From positions 1 to 6,419 of the forward strand of contig QJVU01000590.1 of the NCBI GenBank assembly GCA_003235605.1: a stretch of DNA of 6,419 nucleotides, given 5' to 3'. Within the stretch, counting starts at the first letter, position 1; the number at the start of each line of letters is the position of its first letter. Positions 5,860-6,419 of this stretch are shown here, piece after piece. The position numbers were made by a program, and so were the translations under genes. This stretch comes from Planctomycetota bacterium (lineage in GTDB: Bacteria; Planctomycetota; UBA1135; UBA2386). A model generated the notes under the pieces. It was not told where the DNA came from. It was given only the letters and a program-made list of their open reading frames with translations, and made no database searches.

Positions 5860-6419
5860 CACCACTGCTCCTCTCGCGGTCCCTCGGGCAGGAGCGGCAG
5901 CAGCTCCTCGACCGCCTTGCGAAGCCCGTCCACGGGGCCGAAGACCGGATCCTCGTTCTCGATGGCCAGGTAGCCGTCATAGCCGACGAGCACCAGCTCG
6001 GTGATCAGGCGTCTCCACGGAACGTCCCCCCAGCCGGGCACCCTGAAGCGGAAGCCGCGGTCCGGACGATCCCAGGCCCCATGGGCCAGCAGGCCCGAGC
6101 GCCGGGCGTTGTGGGGAACGAGCTCGCCGTCCTTCGCGTGCACGTGGAGAATCCTGTCCCCGAGCTCCGCGGCAAAGACCACCGGGTCGACACCCGCCAG
6201 CAACAGGTTGCCGGCGTCCAGGTTGAAGCCCCACCCCGGATGCCGGTCCAGCACCTCGATGCTCTCCAGGGCGGTCTCGATGTTGTAGACGATCTGGTTC
6301 GGATGGGGCTCCTGGGCAAACCGCACACCAAGCTGCCCCAGCTTGTCGAGCAGCGGCAGCACGCGCTCCCGAAACCGCGGCAGCATCTTCTCCCAACCCT
6401 TCGGATCGGGCCACGGGAA
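5856..6419 (-). CDS. Sugar phosphate isomerase/epimerase-like TIM-barrel protein (5' end outside window)
   Basis: The frame is open from the window edge and gives 187 C-terminal residues; an internal Met at 6386 is not taken as the start because in-frame sequence continues upstream (PWPDPKGWEK). The pattern is that of the xylose-isomerase-like/AP-endonuclease-2 barrel. Likely divalent-metal ligands are E37 (FAQEPHPNQ), D68 (FNLDAGN), H94 (LHVHAKD) and E154 (LAIENED). The C-terminal helix following GYDGYLAIENED is also typical. Members isomerise or epimerise sugars, inositols or sugar phosphates, or act as hydroxypyruvate isomerases; the exact reaction cannot be told here. It is the first gene of the operon seen in the window; the promoter and perhaps more genes lie beyond 6419. 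Its TGA overlaps the next GTG start by 4 nt. Confidence 0.92.
   Translation of the reverse strand, partial: FPWPDPKGWEKMLPRFRERVLPLLDKLGQLGVRFAQEPHPNQIVYNIETALESIEVLDRHPGWGFNLDAGNLLLAGVDPVVFAAELGDRILHVHAKDGELVPHNARRSGLLAHGAWDRPDRGFRFRVPGWGDVPWRRLITELVLVGYDGYLAIENEDPVFGPVDGLRKAVEELLPLLPEGPREEQWW
5868..5874 (-). promoter_or_regulatory. Ribosome binding site that selects the third GTG of the 229-aa gene
   Basis: AGAGGAG on the minus strand ends 8 nt before the GTG at 5859 but only 2 and 5 nt before the GTGs at 5865 and 5862. Spacing therefore favours the third GTG, which is also the one that makes the GTGA overlap. Confidence 0.6.

Overview
This is a GC-rich, gene-dense bacterial segment with GTG starts, stop/start overlaps and almost no intergenic DNA. 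All nine recognisable genes end in TGA. No RNA gene, mobile element, CRISPR array or phage gene is visible. The sequence does not fix the phylum. Possible leaderless start signals would suit Actinobacteria, Deinococcota or Chloroflexi. The beta-propeller fragment and xylose-isomerase-like barrel would also suit Planctomycetota, Acidobacteriota or similar groups.

Left part (1-1166): the window opens inside the last codons of a plus-strand gene that looks like a PQQ/BamB-type beta-propeller protein (ends at 109). It overlaps tail to tail with a complete minus-strand zinc-dependent alcohol dehydrogenase (1121 to 84). A 45-bp divergent spacer (1122-1166) separates the dehydrogenase from a plus-strand pair. 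Both flanking genes have a TANNNT hexamer 8-9 nt before the start codon and no good Shine-Dalgarno.

Middle (1167-2943): a hotdog-fold acyl-CoA thioesterase is followed after 13 bp by a family-4 glycosyltransferase (GT-B fold). The glycosyltransferase start is uncertain; a TTG at 1675 with a good ribosome binding site may be the real one. Its 3' end overlaps the next gene tail to tail by 21 bp.

Right part (2923-6419, all minus strand): a five-gene operon enters from beyond the window. In transcription order it holds a sugar-phosphate isomerase/epimerase-like TIM barrel (5' end missing), an unrecognised 229-aa protein, a 443-aa protein with an unknown N-terminal half and a thymidylate-kinase-like C-terminal half, an unrecognised 155-aa protein, and a Nudix hydrolase. 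All four junctions are 4-nt ATGA or GTGA overlaps, so the proteins are probably made together.

The most interesting point is that the 229-aa protein and the N-terminal half of the kinase fusion share several co-linear motif blocks. They look like paralogues of one undescribed domain, one free and one fused to a kinase. The kinase keeps its P-loop and DRY motif but lacks the dTMP-recognition signature of true thymidylate kinases. A sugar isomerase, a divergent nucleotide-type kinase, a Nudix hydrolase and a nearby glycosyltransferase suggest an uncharacterised pathway that activates or modifies a sugar or nucleotide, perhaps for a glycoconjugate. The pathway assignment is inference.
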